20,016 bases of DNA from JAENWH01 sp038248745 (lineage in GTDB: Bacteria > Bacillota > Clostridia > Peptostreptococcales > Anaerovoracaceae). Positions within the stretch are counted from its first letter, which is position 1. Each line of letters begins with the position of its first letter. The notes beneath the pieces are model-generated. The model had not been told where the DNA came from and did not search any database. It saw nothing but the letters and a program-made list of their open reading frames with translations. The stretch spans positions 1 to 20,016 of the forward strand of contig JBBRXC010000016.1 of assembly GCA_038248745.1 (NCBI GenBank). The letters are read 5' to 3'. Shown here piece by piece: positions 1-7,221 of this stretch. The translations under genes were made by a program, and so were the position numbers.

Positions 1-60
1 CCCAATATAAGCATCCGACAATGGGCTTGAAGCCCAATGTCGGATGCTTATATTGGGCTT
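1..60. repeat. Palindromic dispersed repeat, full copy (copy A), cut by the window edge
   Basis: A near-perfect hairpin: a left arm (1-28, its first 3 bases missing at the window edge), one loop base (29) and a 31-bp right arm (30-60). Each arm begins AAGCCCA and ends TGGGCTT, so every arm also has inverted termini. The arms differ by one base in the centre (ACAATGGG against ACATTGGG after reverse complementing). It starts 3 bp beyond the stop codon of the minus-strand aspartate kinase, so it could end that transcript, but no clear U-tract is visible. The same arm recurs at 2976-3006 and 6813-6875. Confidence 0.85.
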
Positions 61-63
61 GTA

Positions 64-1377
64 TTATTCCACAAAGGCATGGTAAATTGCCCTAATAGAA
101 GTATTCAAGTCTTTGTTTTCAACACCAACAATGATATTCATTTCGCTGGATCCCTGGTCAATCATACGAATATTTACCCCTGCATCCGCAAGCGCCGTGA
201 ACAGTTTCGCAGAAACTCCAGGGCGCCTTGACATGCCATAACCTACGGTGGCTACAAGCGCCATTTTTTCGAATACGTCTATGGTATCTGGCTGCAACTT
301 CCTGTTGATTTCGGCTAGAATGTCATCCAGCTTCCCATCAAGCAAACCGCTGGAAACCACCACCGATAAGGTGTCTATTCCGCTTGGCATGTGCTCAACA
401 AGCACATCATTGTCTTCAAATATCCCAAGAACTCTTCTGACAAAACCCTTCTCCGCACTCAACATGTTTTTATAAAGGGCGATGACGGTAAAATCTTTAC
501 TGCCGGCAATCCCTGTAACAATTCTGCCGCTGGCATTTTCTTCCTGCGATGTAATAAGAGTTCCAGGATCATCAGGATTATTTGTATTTCTAATACTTAT
601 TGGTATGTTAGCTACTCTCGCCGGATAAATTGCATCCTCATGAAGCACCGAAGCCCCCATGTAAGACAATTCCCTGAGTTCCTTATAAGAAACCCTGCTG
701 ATTGGTTTAGCATCCGGCACAACTCGCGGGTCGGCCATTAAAAATCCAGAAACATCCGTCCAGTTTTCATAAACATCTGCTTCCACTGCTCTGGCCACAA
801 TTGCTCCCGTAATGTCAGATCCACCTCTTGAAAAAGTCTTGATTTCTCCATTTGGCATTGCCCCATAAAATCCAGGAATCACGGCCGTCTTGTGCTTTGC
901 CAGCTCCTTCTTAATGCTTTCGTTGGTTTCCTCTGAAAGGAATCTTCCCTTTTCATCAAAATGAATCATGACAGCGGCATCAACAAAATCATAACCTAGG
1001 TAAGCAGCAGTAATAATCGCATTCAGATATTCGCCACGGCTGGCAATGTAGTCAGCAGAAGCGCCTTTCCTTAAATGATCGATGATGACGCCAAATTCTA
1101 TTGTCAGATCCACCTTCGTTCCCAGGTTTATAGCCATCGCCGTAAACCTGTCACATATTACCTGAAAAACCTGTTCATACGGCAGATTGTGCTCGATATG
1201 GGTCTTACAAAGATAAAGCAGATCTGTAATTTTATTGTCCTCATTGTATCGTTTGCCCGGTGCAGAAACGATGATATATTTTCTGTCAGGATCCGATACG
1301 ATGATATCTTTTGTTTTAGCAATTTGTATGGCATCTGCCACCGACGAACCGCCAAATTTTGTTACTTTAACGCCCAT
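64..1377 (-). CDS. Aspartate kinase (aspartokinase), monofunctional with C-terminal ACT domains
   Basis: Phosphorylates L-aspartate with ATP, the entry step to lysine, methionine and threonine. The 437 residues match the usual length of monofunctional aspartokinases. Residues 7-13 are the conserved KFGGSSV nucleotide/aspartate motif. SRGGSD in mid-protein, NWTDVSG and DPRVV are further family signatures. The last ~130 residues look like two ACT regulatory domains (around FTVIALYKNMLS and VATVGYGMSRRPGVS), implying allosteric control by an end-product amino acid that I cannot identify. The ATG is 9 bp after the metK stop, with an AGGGG ribosome binding site overlapping the end of metK, so the two genes are co-transcribed and share the upstream SAM riboswitch. 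That places this isozyme on the methionine/SAM side. It could be labelled lysC or thrD/yclM; isozyme class is uncertain. Confidence 0.93.
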   Translation of the reverse strand: MGVKVTKFGGSSVADAIQIAKTKDIIVSDPDRKYIIVSAPGKRYNEDNKITDLLYLCKTHIEHNLPYEQVFQVICDRFTAMAINLGTKVDLTIEFGVIIDHLRKGASADYIASRGEYLNAIITAAYLGYDFVDAAVMIHFDEKGRFLSEETNESIKKELAKHKTAVIPGFYGAMPNGEIKTFSRGGSDITGAIVARAVEADVYENWTDVSGFLMADPRVVPDAKPISRVSYKELRELSYMGASVLHEDAIYPARVANIPISIRNTNNPDDPGTLITSQEENASGRIVTGIAGSKDFTVIALYKNMLSAEKGFVRRVLGIFEDNDVLVEHMPSGIDTLSVVVSSGLLDGKLDDILAEINRKLQPDTIDVFEKMALVATVGYGMSRRPGVSAKLFTALADAGVNIRMIDQGSSEMNIIVGVENKDLNTSIRAIYHAFVE

Positions 1378-1386
1378 TTTTAACCC

Positions 1387-2571
1387 CTACAGACCGGCTT
1401 CTTTTCTTAAGATTTGAGCCTTATCTGTCCTTTCCCACGGAATTTCAATATCTGTTCTTCCAAAATGTCCATATGCCGCAACCTGTCTATAAATAGGTCT
1501 TCTTAAATCAAGATTTTCAATGATTGCTGCTGGCCTTAAATCAAAATGCTTTCTTACCAGTTCGGTAAGTTTATCATCCGCTATTTTCCCTGTGCCAAAA
1601 GTCTCGACCAATATGGAAACCGGATGTGCCACACCAATGGCATAGGCAAGTTCGATCTCACATTTTTCAGCAAGTCCTGCAGCCACAATATTCTTTGCAA
1701 CATATCTTGCTGCATAGGTTGCGGATCTGTCAACCTTTGTTGGATCTTTTCCACTGAAGGCACCGCCGCCATGTCTGGAATATCCCCCATAGGTATCTAC
1801 AATAATTTTTCTTCCGGTTAAACCTGAGTCCCCATTCGGGCCTCCTATTACAAATCTGCCTGTTGGATTCACGTAATATTTTGTGGCGTCATCAAGTAAT
1901 GCTTCTGGGATGACCGGCTTTATTACAAACTCAATAATATCCTTTTTCATCTGTTCCATTGAAATATCAGGATCATGCTGAGAAGAAATAAGCACTGTAT
2001 CCACTCTTGCAACTTTATTGTCTTCGTATTCTACCGTAACTTGCGTTTTACCATCAGGTCTCAGATATGATAGTTCCCCAGATTTTCTCACATCCGTCAG
2101 TTGCTTTGCAAGTTTATGGGCAAGCGAAATTGGCATTGGCATCAGCTCAGGTGTTTCTGTGCATGCAAAGCCAAACATGATTCCCTGGTCTCCTGCGCCG
2201 ATGGAATCATAAATTTCACAACTAGATTCTTCCTTGCATTCAAATGCCTTGTCCACTCCCATTGCAATGTCGCTTGACTGTTCATGAATGGTTGTTAAAA
2301 CAGCACAAGTGTTTCCATCAAAGCCGTATTCACTTTTTGTATAGCCAATATCGCAAATGACGCCTCTTACAATCTTGGGGATGTCGATATAACAATCAGT
2401 GGTGATTTCCCCCATTACCATGGCATATCCGGTGGCTGCCGTTGTTTCTGCCGCAACTCTCCCATTTGGATCCTGTTCCATGATTGCATCAAGTATTGCA
2501 TCAGAAATCTGATCACAAAGTTTGTCTGGATGTCCTTCAGTAACAGATTCAGACGTAAATAATCTTTTCAT
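1387..2571 (-). CDS. metK: S-adenosylmethionine synthetase (methionine adenosyltransferase)
   Basis: Makes SAM from methionine and ATP in the cytosol. At 394 residues it has the normal family length. Visible signatures are GHPDK at 13-17 (substrate binding), GAGDQG at 125-130, the glycine-rich GGGAFSGKDPTKVDRSA phosphate-binding segment in the last third, and HFGR with IPWERTDK near the C-terminus. The start is the ATG at 2571, because AAGGAG lies 6 bp upstream; the open frame extends 14 codons further without ribosome binding support. It is the first gene of a metK-aspartokinase operon, controlled by the SAM-I riboswitch and terminator in its leader, a classic product-feedback arrangement. 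Confidence 0.97.
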   Translation of the reverse strand: MKRLFTSESVTEGHPDKLCDQISDAILDAIMEQDPNGRVAAETTAATGYAMVMGEITTDCYIDIPKIVRGVICDIGYTKSEYGFDGNTCAVLTTIHEQSSDIAMGVDKAFECKEESSCEIYDSIGAGDQGIMFGFACTETPELMPMPISLAHKLAKQLTDVRKSGELSYLRPDGKTQVTVEYEDNKVARVDTVLISSQHDPDISMEQMKKDIIEFVIKPVIPEALLDDATKYYVNPTGRFVIGGPNGDSGLTGRKIIVDTYGGYSRHGGGAFSGKDPTKVDRSATYAARYVAKNIVAAGLAEKCEIELAYAIGVAHPVSILVETFGTGKIADDKLTELVRKHFDLRPAAIIENLDLRRPIYRQVAAYGHFGRTDIEIPWERTDKAQILRKEAGL

Positions 2572-2651
2572 TTTTTTCTCCTTTTCAGCTAGGGCCTGGT
2601 GGCGCACTAGCACTTAACTAAGGGCCTATATCCCTTGCAGCACCTTGACTA

Positions 2652-2680
2652 TAATAAAATCCCCTTCAAAAGAAGAGGAT
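2652..2680 (-). terminator. Intrinsic terminator of the SAM riboswitch in the metK leader
   Basis: On the minus strand, ATCCTCTTC, a TTTT loop and GAAGGGGAT form a 9-bp stem with one G-U pair, followed by TTTTATT. It lies between the SAM aptamer and metK. The aptamer's 3' P1 strand (GATGAGGGG) can instead pair with CTCTTC of this stem, giving a plausible antiterminator when SAM is scarce (inference). Confidence 0.85.
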
Positions 2681-2701
2681 AGATAAACAATTATTTCTCC
2701 C

Positions 2702-2857
2702 CTCATCTTTCTGATTTAGTCAGTAGGATTTAGCACCTTTTCCATTGTTTATACAAATGTCGTACAAATGTTTTGCAAATGTTTAACAAATGCTTAACAA
2801 ACAATACCTAGGTTGCTGGACGTCGACGGGCCTATTCCCTCAGTCACTCTCGATAAG
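2702..2857 (-). promoter_or_regulatory. SAM-I (S-box) riboswitch aptamer controlling metK and aspartate kinase
   Basis: Read on the minus strand, it opens with CTTATCGAGAG, then GACTGAGGGA, GGCCCG, CAGCAACC, and later GGTGCTAAATCC, with AGATGAG closing P1. These are the conserved core elements of the SAM-I class in the right order. P1 is CTTATC (2852-2857) with GATGAG (2702-2707). At about 156 nt it is longer than my recollection of typical SAM-I aptamers (about 100-120 nt). The extra length lies in the P3 arm, where ATTGTTT pairs with AAACAAT around an 11-bp periodic repeat. SAM binding should favour the downstream terminator and switch off metK and the aspartokinase. Confidence 0.93.
2754..2808. 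repeat. 11-bp periodic tandem repeat inside the SAM riboswitch P3 arm
   Basis: On the plus strand CAAATG starts at 2754, 2765, 2776 and 2787, and a degenerate CAAACA at 2798, exactly 11 bp apart. Units read CAAATGTCGTA, CAAATGTTTTG, CAAATGTTTAA, CAAATGCTTAA and CAAACAATACC. The array fills the enlarged apical part of the aptamer's P3 arm. Confidence 0.85.
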
Positions 2858-2888
2858 GATTCTATTTAGTTTTTACAATTACTTATAA

Positions 2889-2916
2889 AGTATACCCGCT
2901 TTGTATTTAAAGTCAA
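2889..2916 (-). promoter_or_regulatory. Sigma-A-type promoter of the metK operon
   Basis: On the minus strand, TTGACT (2911-2916) and TATACT (2889-2894) are separated by 16 bp and lie about 30 bp upstream of the SAM aptamer, the expected place for the leader's transcription start. Confidence 0.75.
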
Positions 2917-2963
2917 CATTTTTTTGCCAAACCGATAATAATTTTTTACCAAGTTTTTTTGCC

Positions 2964-3006
2964 AAGCCCATTATCAAGCCCATTATAAGCATCCGACATT
3001 GGGCTT
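2964..3006. repeat. Half copy (copy B) of the 31-bp dispersed palindromic arm
   Basis: The arm at 2976-3006 differs from the right arm of copy A (30-60, reverse complement) at one base in 31. There is no mirrored second arm, so no long hairpin. The first 11 bases (AAGCCCATTAT) are also present just upstream at 2964-2974, a 12-bp tandem duplication. Confidence 0.85.
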
Positions 3007-3034
3007 GGCATTTTCTCCACAAATAGGGTATAAT
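3005..3034 (+). promoter_or_regulatory. Predicted promoter of the 394-residue hypothetical gene
   Basis: TTGGCA (3005-3010), an 18-bp spacer and a perfect TATAAT (3029-3034) lie about 43 bp before the gene's start codon. The first two bases of the -35 box are the last two bases of repeat copy B. Confidence 0.65.
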
Positions 3035-3076
3035 CAATCCATAGAATACAATATATATTGAGTAGGGGAGATTGAA

Positions 3077-4261
3077 TTGAAAAAAAATGATTTTAAGGTA
3101 ATAGTAGGCGGACTTTCAATGCCTGATAAGATAATAAGCAGAAGATTTTTATCTTCTTTTGTTACAAACACAAGACTAATGGGTGTGGTTGGTTTATATA
3201 TCAACTGGGAAATTGAAACAAGGGATGGATTTTTAAGTATGCACCAATACTTCTATTACGATGCTGAAGAATTTGGATTTGAAACCTATAAGGCTATTTA
3301 TGGGAATAACGTAACAGAATTGTATATCGTTGAGCAAACCCTAATCGGAGGGCTTGGCGGGGATAAAGTCGATCTTATGGAGGATGAAGCCTGTACCATT
3401 CTTCAACTTTTTGCGGATGGCAGCCATGCTCTTTCTGTCAAATTGCCAGGAAAAACCGAGGAATATTCATTTATTCTGGACAGAAAAATTGAAGACAAAA
3501 AAAAGCTTATTGAGGTTGTCATGGAGAAAATGTGTGGCCCAATTGAATCAAACTATCAGGTAATAAACTACTTCCTGATGCGTTGTTTTGCAAAAGATTT
3601 TGTTGCAGCAAAGTTTCTGGTCAGAGGCGATTTTGAAATCGACCTTTTCCCTGAATATATAGCCTCCACCTTATGCAAAAATTCCATTAAAAAGGATAAG
3701 GCCGGCAACATCAGCATTTACACCTGTGAATCCTTAATTGAAGAAGAGGGTCGTTATGATTTGCTTTTTTCAGAGCTTTCCATCGAAAATTTTAAAGTTA
3801 TTTCTTATTCAAAAAAAACCACCCATCGCATAAGTCCTCCCGAAGCAGGTCTTTTACTTTCCAGACCAGAATTTGTCACCTTATATGAAATACCATTTGA
3901 TCCGGAAAATTTTGATGAATTAATGGCGGAAGCCACAGAAAGGGCAATGGTCACTTCTCACGAAAATGGGAAATTGTATCTTGCCTTCAATAAAAACAAT
4001 GCCCATGTGAACAAGAAGGAATATCGCTTAAACGAGGATGTTTATGGCTTGTTTTATGTGACTGATTATGGGCAGCTGATCATTGCCTCCTATACAAAAC
4101 AAGGAATTCGAACCCTTGAAAACGATCTGAAAAAAACCACATTGAGCGATTATCTGGTTGAAACAGGAAAATACGAGTTTAAAGAACCTGTTCTTTATGA
4201 GTTTGTGAACAGCGATTTCGATGATTTTGAAGAGTTTTTGGACTTTATTAAATTGGAATAA
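3077..4261 (+). CDS. Hypothetical protein, 394 residues, family not recognised
   Basis: I do not recognise this protein. It starts at TTG (3077): AGGGGAG sits 6 bp upstream and no in-frame ATG near the N-terminus is better placed. It has no signal peptide and no convincing membrane segment, so it should be cytosolic. It is rich in acidic and aromatic residues; the C-terminus is strongly acidic (NSDFDDFEEFLDFIKLE). It contains scattered GG-type turns (IGGLGGDK near 90) but no catalytic motif I can name. It has its own promoter and stands alone between the metK leader and a convergent hydrolase, so context gives no function. Codon use looks native. It could be lineage-specific. Confidence 0.8.
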   Translation: MKKNDFKVIVGGLSMPDKIISRRFLSSFVTNTRLMGVVGLYINWEIETRDGFLSMHQYFYYDAEEFGFETYKAIYGNNVTELYIVEQTLIGGLGGDKVDLMEDEACTILQLFADGSHALSVKLPGKTEEYSFILDRKIEDKKKLIEVVMEKMCGPIESNYQVINYFLMRCFAKDFVAAKFLVRGDFEIDLFPEYIASTLCKNSIKKDKAGNISIYTCESLIEEEGRYDLLFSELSIENFKVISYSKKTTHRISPPEAGLLLSRPEFVTLYEIPFDPENFDELMAEATERAMVTSHENGKLYLAFNKNNAHVNKKEYRLNEDVYGLFYVTDYGQLIIASYTKQGIRTLENDLKKTTLSDYLVETGKYEFKEPVLYEFVNSDFDDFEEFLDFIKLE

Positions 4262-4264
4262 TCC

Positions 4265-4308
4265 TATTCGGCGAAATCATAATCGGAAAATCATATTCGG
4301 GGAAATCA
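4265..4308. repeat. Three short tandem repeats after the hypothetical gene
   Basis: Starting 3 bp after the stop codon are TATTCGGCGAAATCA, TAATCGGAAAATCA and TATTCGGGGAAATCA, a degenerate 14-15-bp unit in three adjacent copies (4265-4279, 4280-4293, 4294-4308). Confidence 0.8.
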
Positions 4309-4320
4309 ATCATTTTAATA

Positions 4321-5397
4321 TTATAAATTTTTAGTCAGTAGATCAAATACTGACTTGTTTATTTTTTTGACAGGTGCTTTTGAAATATTTGCAGCCACGA
4401 CAATGTGTAGATCAAGCGCTGGGCAAATCCAGAAGCTTGCACGAAACCCGTCATCATTCCCCTCATGCCCGTACAAGGTATAGCCATTTTGCTTCCTGAT
4501 AAACCAACTAAGTCCTATAAATTCTCCATTGTTTGGAACTTCTGCTTCTTCGTGCCAGATTTTTTCATAAGATTCTGCGCTTAAAAATGCCTTCTTCAAG
4601 TTCGCTTTTGCCCATATTTCCATATCTCCAATATTTGTCGTCAAGGTTGAACTTGGCCCATGGGCCCGATTATATGGATAAAACGGCTCATGTATGATAT
4701 GTTTGTCCTGATCCTTTGTATGAGGCATTGCCATTCCTGCTTTAGATAGATCCTCTAATTTCAGGCTCCCATTCCCACGTTTAAAGGTAAGCAATTCGGA
4801 ATTATTCATGCCCAAAGGTAGAAAAATATTTTGCATCACATATTCTTCAAAAGACATCCCAGAAACCTCAGAAATGATAGCCCCTAACATCTCGTATCCC
4901 GTATTACTGTATTGAAATTTACCAGTCCCAGGCGCCCAAAGCATTCTTGTTTTTCTAACTTCTTCGGATTCAATGTACCGCATGAGCGCCCCCACATCAA
5001 GCTCCGGTTTATCCCACCCATAATCCATTACATCACCAAGCCCTGCCGTATGGGAAAGCAAATCCCTCACTCGGATTTCCTCGTGCCTTAGATCCTCGAT
5101 GATTAGCCAGGGTAATATTTCAATCGCTTTAGTTTCCAGGCCTATTTTACCTGCCTCGATGAGCTGCATGATTGCGGTGCCCACAAAAATTTTTGTTACC
5201 GAGGCCATATGAAAGATATGCGCTGGTTCCAATTTTTCTTTTGTAATGTAATCCTTATAGCCCCCGGCGTTTTTATAATTTAGGCCTTTATAGGAGTTTT
5301 TACTGGTTTCACCAATGGAAATCCCTATGGCTAGGCCAGGCAAATCTTGATAAAAAAGTGTTTCCTCTAAAAATTTATCTAATTTACTGTTAATCAT
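4321..5397 (-). CDS. Serine beta-lactamase-family hydrolase (class C / esterase / PBP-like)
   Basis: A 358-residue member of the beta-lactamase clan (COG1680/AmpC-like), which includes esterases, peptidases and D-Ala hydrolases; true antibiotic resistance is only one possibility. The catalytic SxxK motif is SVTK at 66-69, the YxN motif is YSN at 163-165, and the third motif is probably HEG in YGHEGNDDGF near residue 320. SHTAGL at 115-120 is also typical. The start ATG at 5397 has GGAAGGG about 9 bp upstream. There is no signal peptide, so the protein appears cytoplasmic, which argues for an esterase or peptidase role over cell-wall or drug hydrolysis. It converges on the hypothetical gene and is divergent from the aldo/keto reductase. 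Substrate unknown. Confidence 0.88.
   Translation of the reverse strand: MINSKLDKFLEETLFYQDLPGLAIGISIGETSKNSYKGLNYKNAGGYKDYITKEKLEPAHIFHMASVTKIFVGTAIMQLIEAGKIGLETKAIEILPWLIIEDLRHEEIRVRDLLSHTAGLGDVMDYGWDKPELDVGALMRYIESEEVRKTRMLWAPGTGKFQYSNTGYEMLGAIISEVSGMSFEEYVMQNIFLPLGMNNSELLTFKRGNGSLKLEDLSKAGMAMPHTKDQDKHIIHEPFYPYNRAHGPSSTLTTNIGDMEIWAKANLKKAFLSAESYEKIWHEEAEVPNNGEFIGLSWFIRKQNGYTLYGHEGNDDGFRASFWICPALDLHIVVAANISKAPVKKINKSVFDLLTKNL
4333..4368 (+). terminator. Plus-strand terminator embedded in the 3' end of the convergent hydrolase gene
   Basis: AGTCAGTA (4333-4340), a 7-base loop and TACTGACT (4348-4355) form a perfect 8-bp stem followed by TGTTTATTTTTTT. It would stop transcription of the hypothetical gene while lying inside the last codons of the opposing gene. 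Confidence 0.55.
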
Positions 5398-5561
5398 CTT
5401 TTCGTTCCCTTCCTCTTCCCATTTCTACCAATTAATTATATAATAAATTTATAGATAATTAAACCCGCTTTCAATTATTTAAAGAAACGAAGACTTATTT
5501 TTTAAAGAAACAAAAACTACTATAATAAACTAGAACCTAAATCAGATAAAGGAGATTACTA
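5398..5561. promoter_or_regulatory. Divergent intergenic region with probable promoters for both neighbours
   Basis: AT-rich 164-bp gap. A TATAAT at 5521-5526 lies 36 bp before the aldo/keto reductase start; no good -35 is seen. On the minus strand TTGAAA (5469-5474) lies 15-17 bp from AT-rich -10-like sequence. TTTAAAGAAAC occurs twice (about 5478-5488 and 5501-5511). Confidence 0.35.
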
Positions 5562-6695
5562 ATGGAATACAGGAAATTTGATAAAATAGACAAAGAGTTT
5601 TCCCTGCTAGGATTTGGATCGATGCGATTTCCAGTGCTTTTAGACGGTAAAATTGATGAACCTCAGGCGATTGCCATGATCCGAAAAGCTATTGACAATG
5701 GGGTAAATTATGTTGATACCGCTTATATGTATCATGACGGAATCAGCGAAATTGTTGTAGGAAAAGCATTAAAAGACGGTTATAGAGAAAAAGTCTATCT
5801 GGCTGACAAAATGCCTTTATGGTTTGCTCATAATGAAAATGAAATGAAAGAAATTTTTGAAGAGCAATTCAAGCGACTTGATGTGGACTGCATAGATATG
5901 TATCTTGTTCATAATATTACCTCTTCCATTTGGAAGCTTGCTAAAAAATTCAACGTACTGACTTTTTTAGAAGAACAAAAGGCAAAAGGCAGAATTAAGC
6001 ATATTGGTTTTTCTTTCCATGACGAGTTTGATGTCTTTAAGGAAGTGATCGATTCCTATCCATGGGAATTTTGCCAAATACAGCTGAATTACATGGACGC
6101 AGCCTTCCAGGCAGGCGTTGCAGGACTGGAATATGCCGCAAAGAAAAACATCCCTGTTGTGGTAATGGAACCTTTAAAGGGCGGAAAACTAACAGACTCT
6201 CTTCCTGAGTCCATTCAAGAAATCTGGGAAGCAGCAGAAATTAAAAGAAGTCCTGCCGAATGGGCATTTAAATGGGTTGCCAATTTCCCTTCCGTGCTTA
6301 CCATATTAAGCGGCATGAGTAATATGGCGCAGCTGGAAGACAATCTAAGGATTTTCCAGGATTTAAAAGCAAACAGTCTTACAGAAAAAGAGCAGGAAAT
6401 TATCAAACGCGCGGCCTATCAATACAACGCATTAATAAAATATTCCTGTACCGGCTGTAACTACTGTATGCCTTGTCCATCAAAGATAAATATTCCTACC
6501 CTTATTTCTCTTTACAACGATTGGTTCCTTTATGGTAAAAGCCCTAAAATTGTGGAAGATTATTTCATGTGGTTCCCGCCAAATAAAAGGGCTTCAGACT
6601 GCACTGGCTGCAAAAACTGCGAAGGCCACTGCCCTCAAAGCCTGCCAATTTCTGAGATTATGAAATTGGCTGCTGCCGCCTTTGAAAACAAGTAA
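5562..6695 (+). CDS. Aldo/keto reductase with C-terminal double [4Fe-4S] ferredoxin-like domain
   Basis: A 377-residue oxidoreductase. The N-terminal ~285 residues form the aldo/keto reductase TIM barrel with the catalytic tetrad Asp52, Tyr57 (DTAYMYHDG), Lys83 (ADKMP) and His117 (YLVHN). The C-terminal ~85 residues carry two cysteine clusters, C296/C299/C302/C305 (CTGCNYCMPC) and C347/C350/C353/C357 (CTGCKNCEGHCP), typical of two [4Fe-4S] clusters. This architecture is common in anaerobic Clostridia and suggests that electrons can reach the barrel from a ferredoxin-type carrier; the substrate is unknown. The ATG has GGAG 7 bp upstream. A strong terminator follows, so it is monocistronic. Confidence 0.93.
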   Translation: MEYRKFDKIDKEFSLLGFGSMRFPVLLDGKIDEPQAIAMIRKAIDNGVNYVDTAYMYHDGISEIVVGKALKDGYREKVYLADKMPLWFAHNENEMKEIFEEQFKRLDVDCIDMYLVHNITSSIWKLAKKFNVLTFLEEQKAKGRIKHIGFSFHDEFDVFKEVIDSYPWEFCQIQLNYMDAAFQAGVAGLEYAAKKNIPVVVMEPLKGGKLTDSLPESIQEIWEAAEIKRSPAEWAFKWVANFPSVLTILSGMSNMAQLEDNLRIFQDLKANSLTEKEQEIIKRAAYQYNALIKYSCTGCNYCMPCPSKINIPTLISLYNDWFLYGKSPKIVEDYFMWFPPNKRASDCTGCKNCEGHCPQSLPISEIMKLAAAAFENK

Positions 6696-6739
6696 GGGAA
6701 AACAAAATCACACTAACATTTGTACAAAATGCCTGTGGA

Positions 6740-6773
6740 AACGCCTGTGGATAAGTTTCCACAGGCGTTTTTT
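6740..6773 (+). terminator. Intrinsic terminator of the aldo/keto reductase gene
   Basis: AACGCCTGTGGA (6740-6751) and TCCACAGGCGTT (6758-6769) form a perfect 12-bp stem with a 6-base loop, followed by a run of T to 6773. The motif GCCTGTGGA is duplicated directly upstream (6731-6739), and a smaller CAGGCG/CGCCTG hairpin follows at 6784-6798. Confidence 0.92.
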
Positions 6774-6812
6774 GTTGAAATTTCAGGCGTTTCGCCTGTT
6801 TATTGGCAAAGG

Positions 6813-6875
6813 AAGCCCATTATAAGCAGCCTAGATTGGGTTTGAAGCCCAATCTAGGCTGCTTATAATGGGCTT
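6813..6875. repeat. Palindromic dispersed repeat, full copy (copy C)
   Basis: Two 31-bp arms (6813-6843 and 6845-6875) around one base, complementary except for one G-T pair. Termini AAGCCCA and TGGGCTT and the TATAAGCA block match copies A and B, but the centre is CAGCCTAGATT instead of CATCCGACATT. The centre has changed in both arms together, so hairpin potential is kept. It lies between the reductase terminator and the lysine riboswitch promoter. Confidence 0.88.
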
Positions 6876-6932
6876 GTTATTTATGTCCTTGTTATAAACA
6901 ACAACTTTTCTCAATTATTTTCTATTTTTTTG

Positions 6933-6961
6933 TTGACAACACACAAATTATTTATTATACT
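6933..6961 (+). promoter_or_regulatory. Sigma-A-type promoter of the dapA-dapB operon
   Basis: A perfect TTGACA (6933-6938), a 17-bp spacer and TATACT (6956-6961) lie immediately upstream of the lysine riboswitch. Confidence 0.85.
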
Positions 6962-6972
6962 AGCAAATATAA

Positions 6973-7141
6973 GTTGATAGAGGTGCGGTGGATAAAAGTA
7001 ATTAGCGGAGGCGGTAGCCTGAGAAACTAATGAAAGGAGAAATCGCCGAAGAGCTGACCAGACATGGTTTGCAGCTGGGCCAGAGTAGAAAATATTCTGG
7101 ACTCCTATTGTGAATACAATAGAGGAGCTATCGATGACAAC
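6973..7141 (+). promoter_or_regulatory. Lysine riboswitch (L box) controlling dapA-dapB
   Basis: Core elements in order: GATAGAGGTGCG (6976-6987), AAAGTAAT, GGAGGCGGTAGCCTGAG, TGAAAGGAGA, ATCGCCGAAG, GCTGGGCCAG, TTCTGGACTCC and the final hairpin CTCCTATTGT/ACAATAGAGGAG closing with CTATCGA. P1 is TTGATAG with CTATCGA. The 3' part TATCGATGACAAC (7129-7141) can alternatively pair with GTTGCATCGATA (7159-7170), the 5' half of the terminator. So the on and off folds are mutually exclusive: lysine binding holds P1 and releases the terminator. A premature stop of dapA-dapB transcription under lysine excess follows. Confidence 0.94.
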
Positions 7142-7158
7142 CTTAACTTCTAGTTTTT

Positions 7159-7187
7159 GTTGCATCGATACAGATGCAACTTTTTTT
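7159..7187 (+). terminator. Intrinsic terminator of the lysine riboswitch
   Basis: GTTGCATC (7159-7166), a GATACA loop and GATGCAAC (7173-7180) form a perfect 8-bp stem followed by seven T (7181-7187), 34 bp before the dapA start. Confidence 0.93.
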
Positions 7188-7221
7188 ATTGCTAAAATTA
7201 AAAAACTCGGAGGAAAAGATT

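Noticed and set aside
6813..6875. Copy C as a terminator or riboswitch of its own
   Set aside because: A complete intrinsic terminator already lies at 6740-6773, copy C has no U-tract, and the same arms occur at unrelated genes, so a dispersed repeat explains it better.
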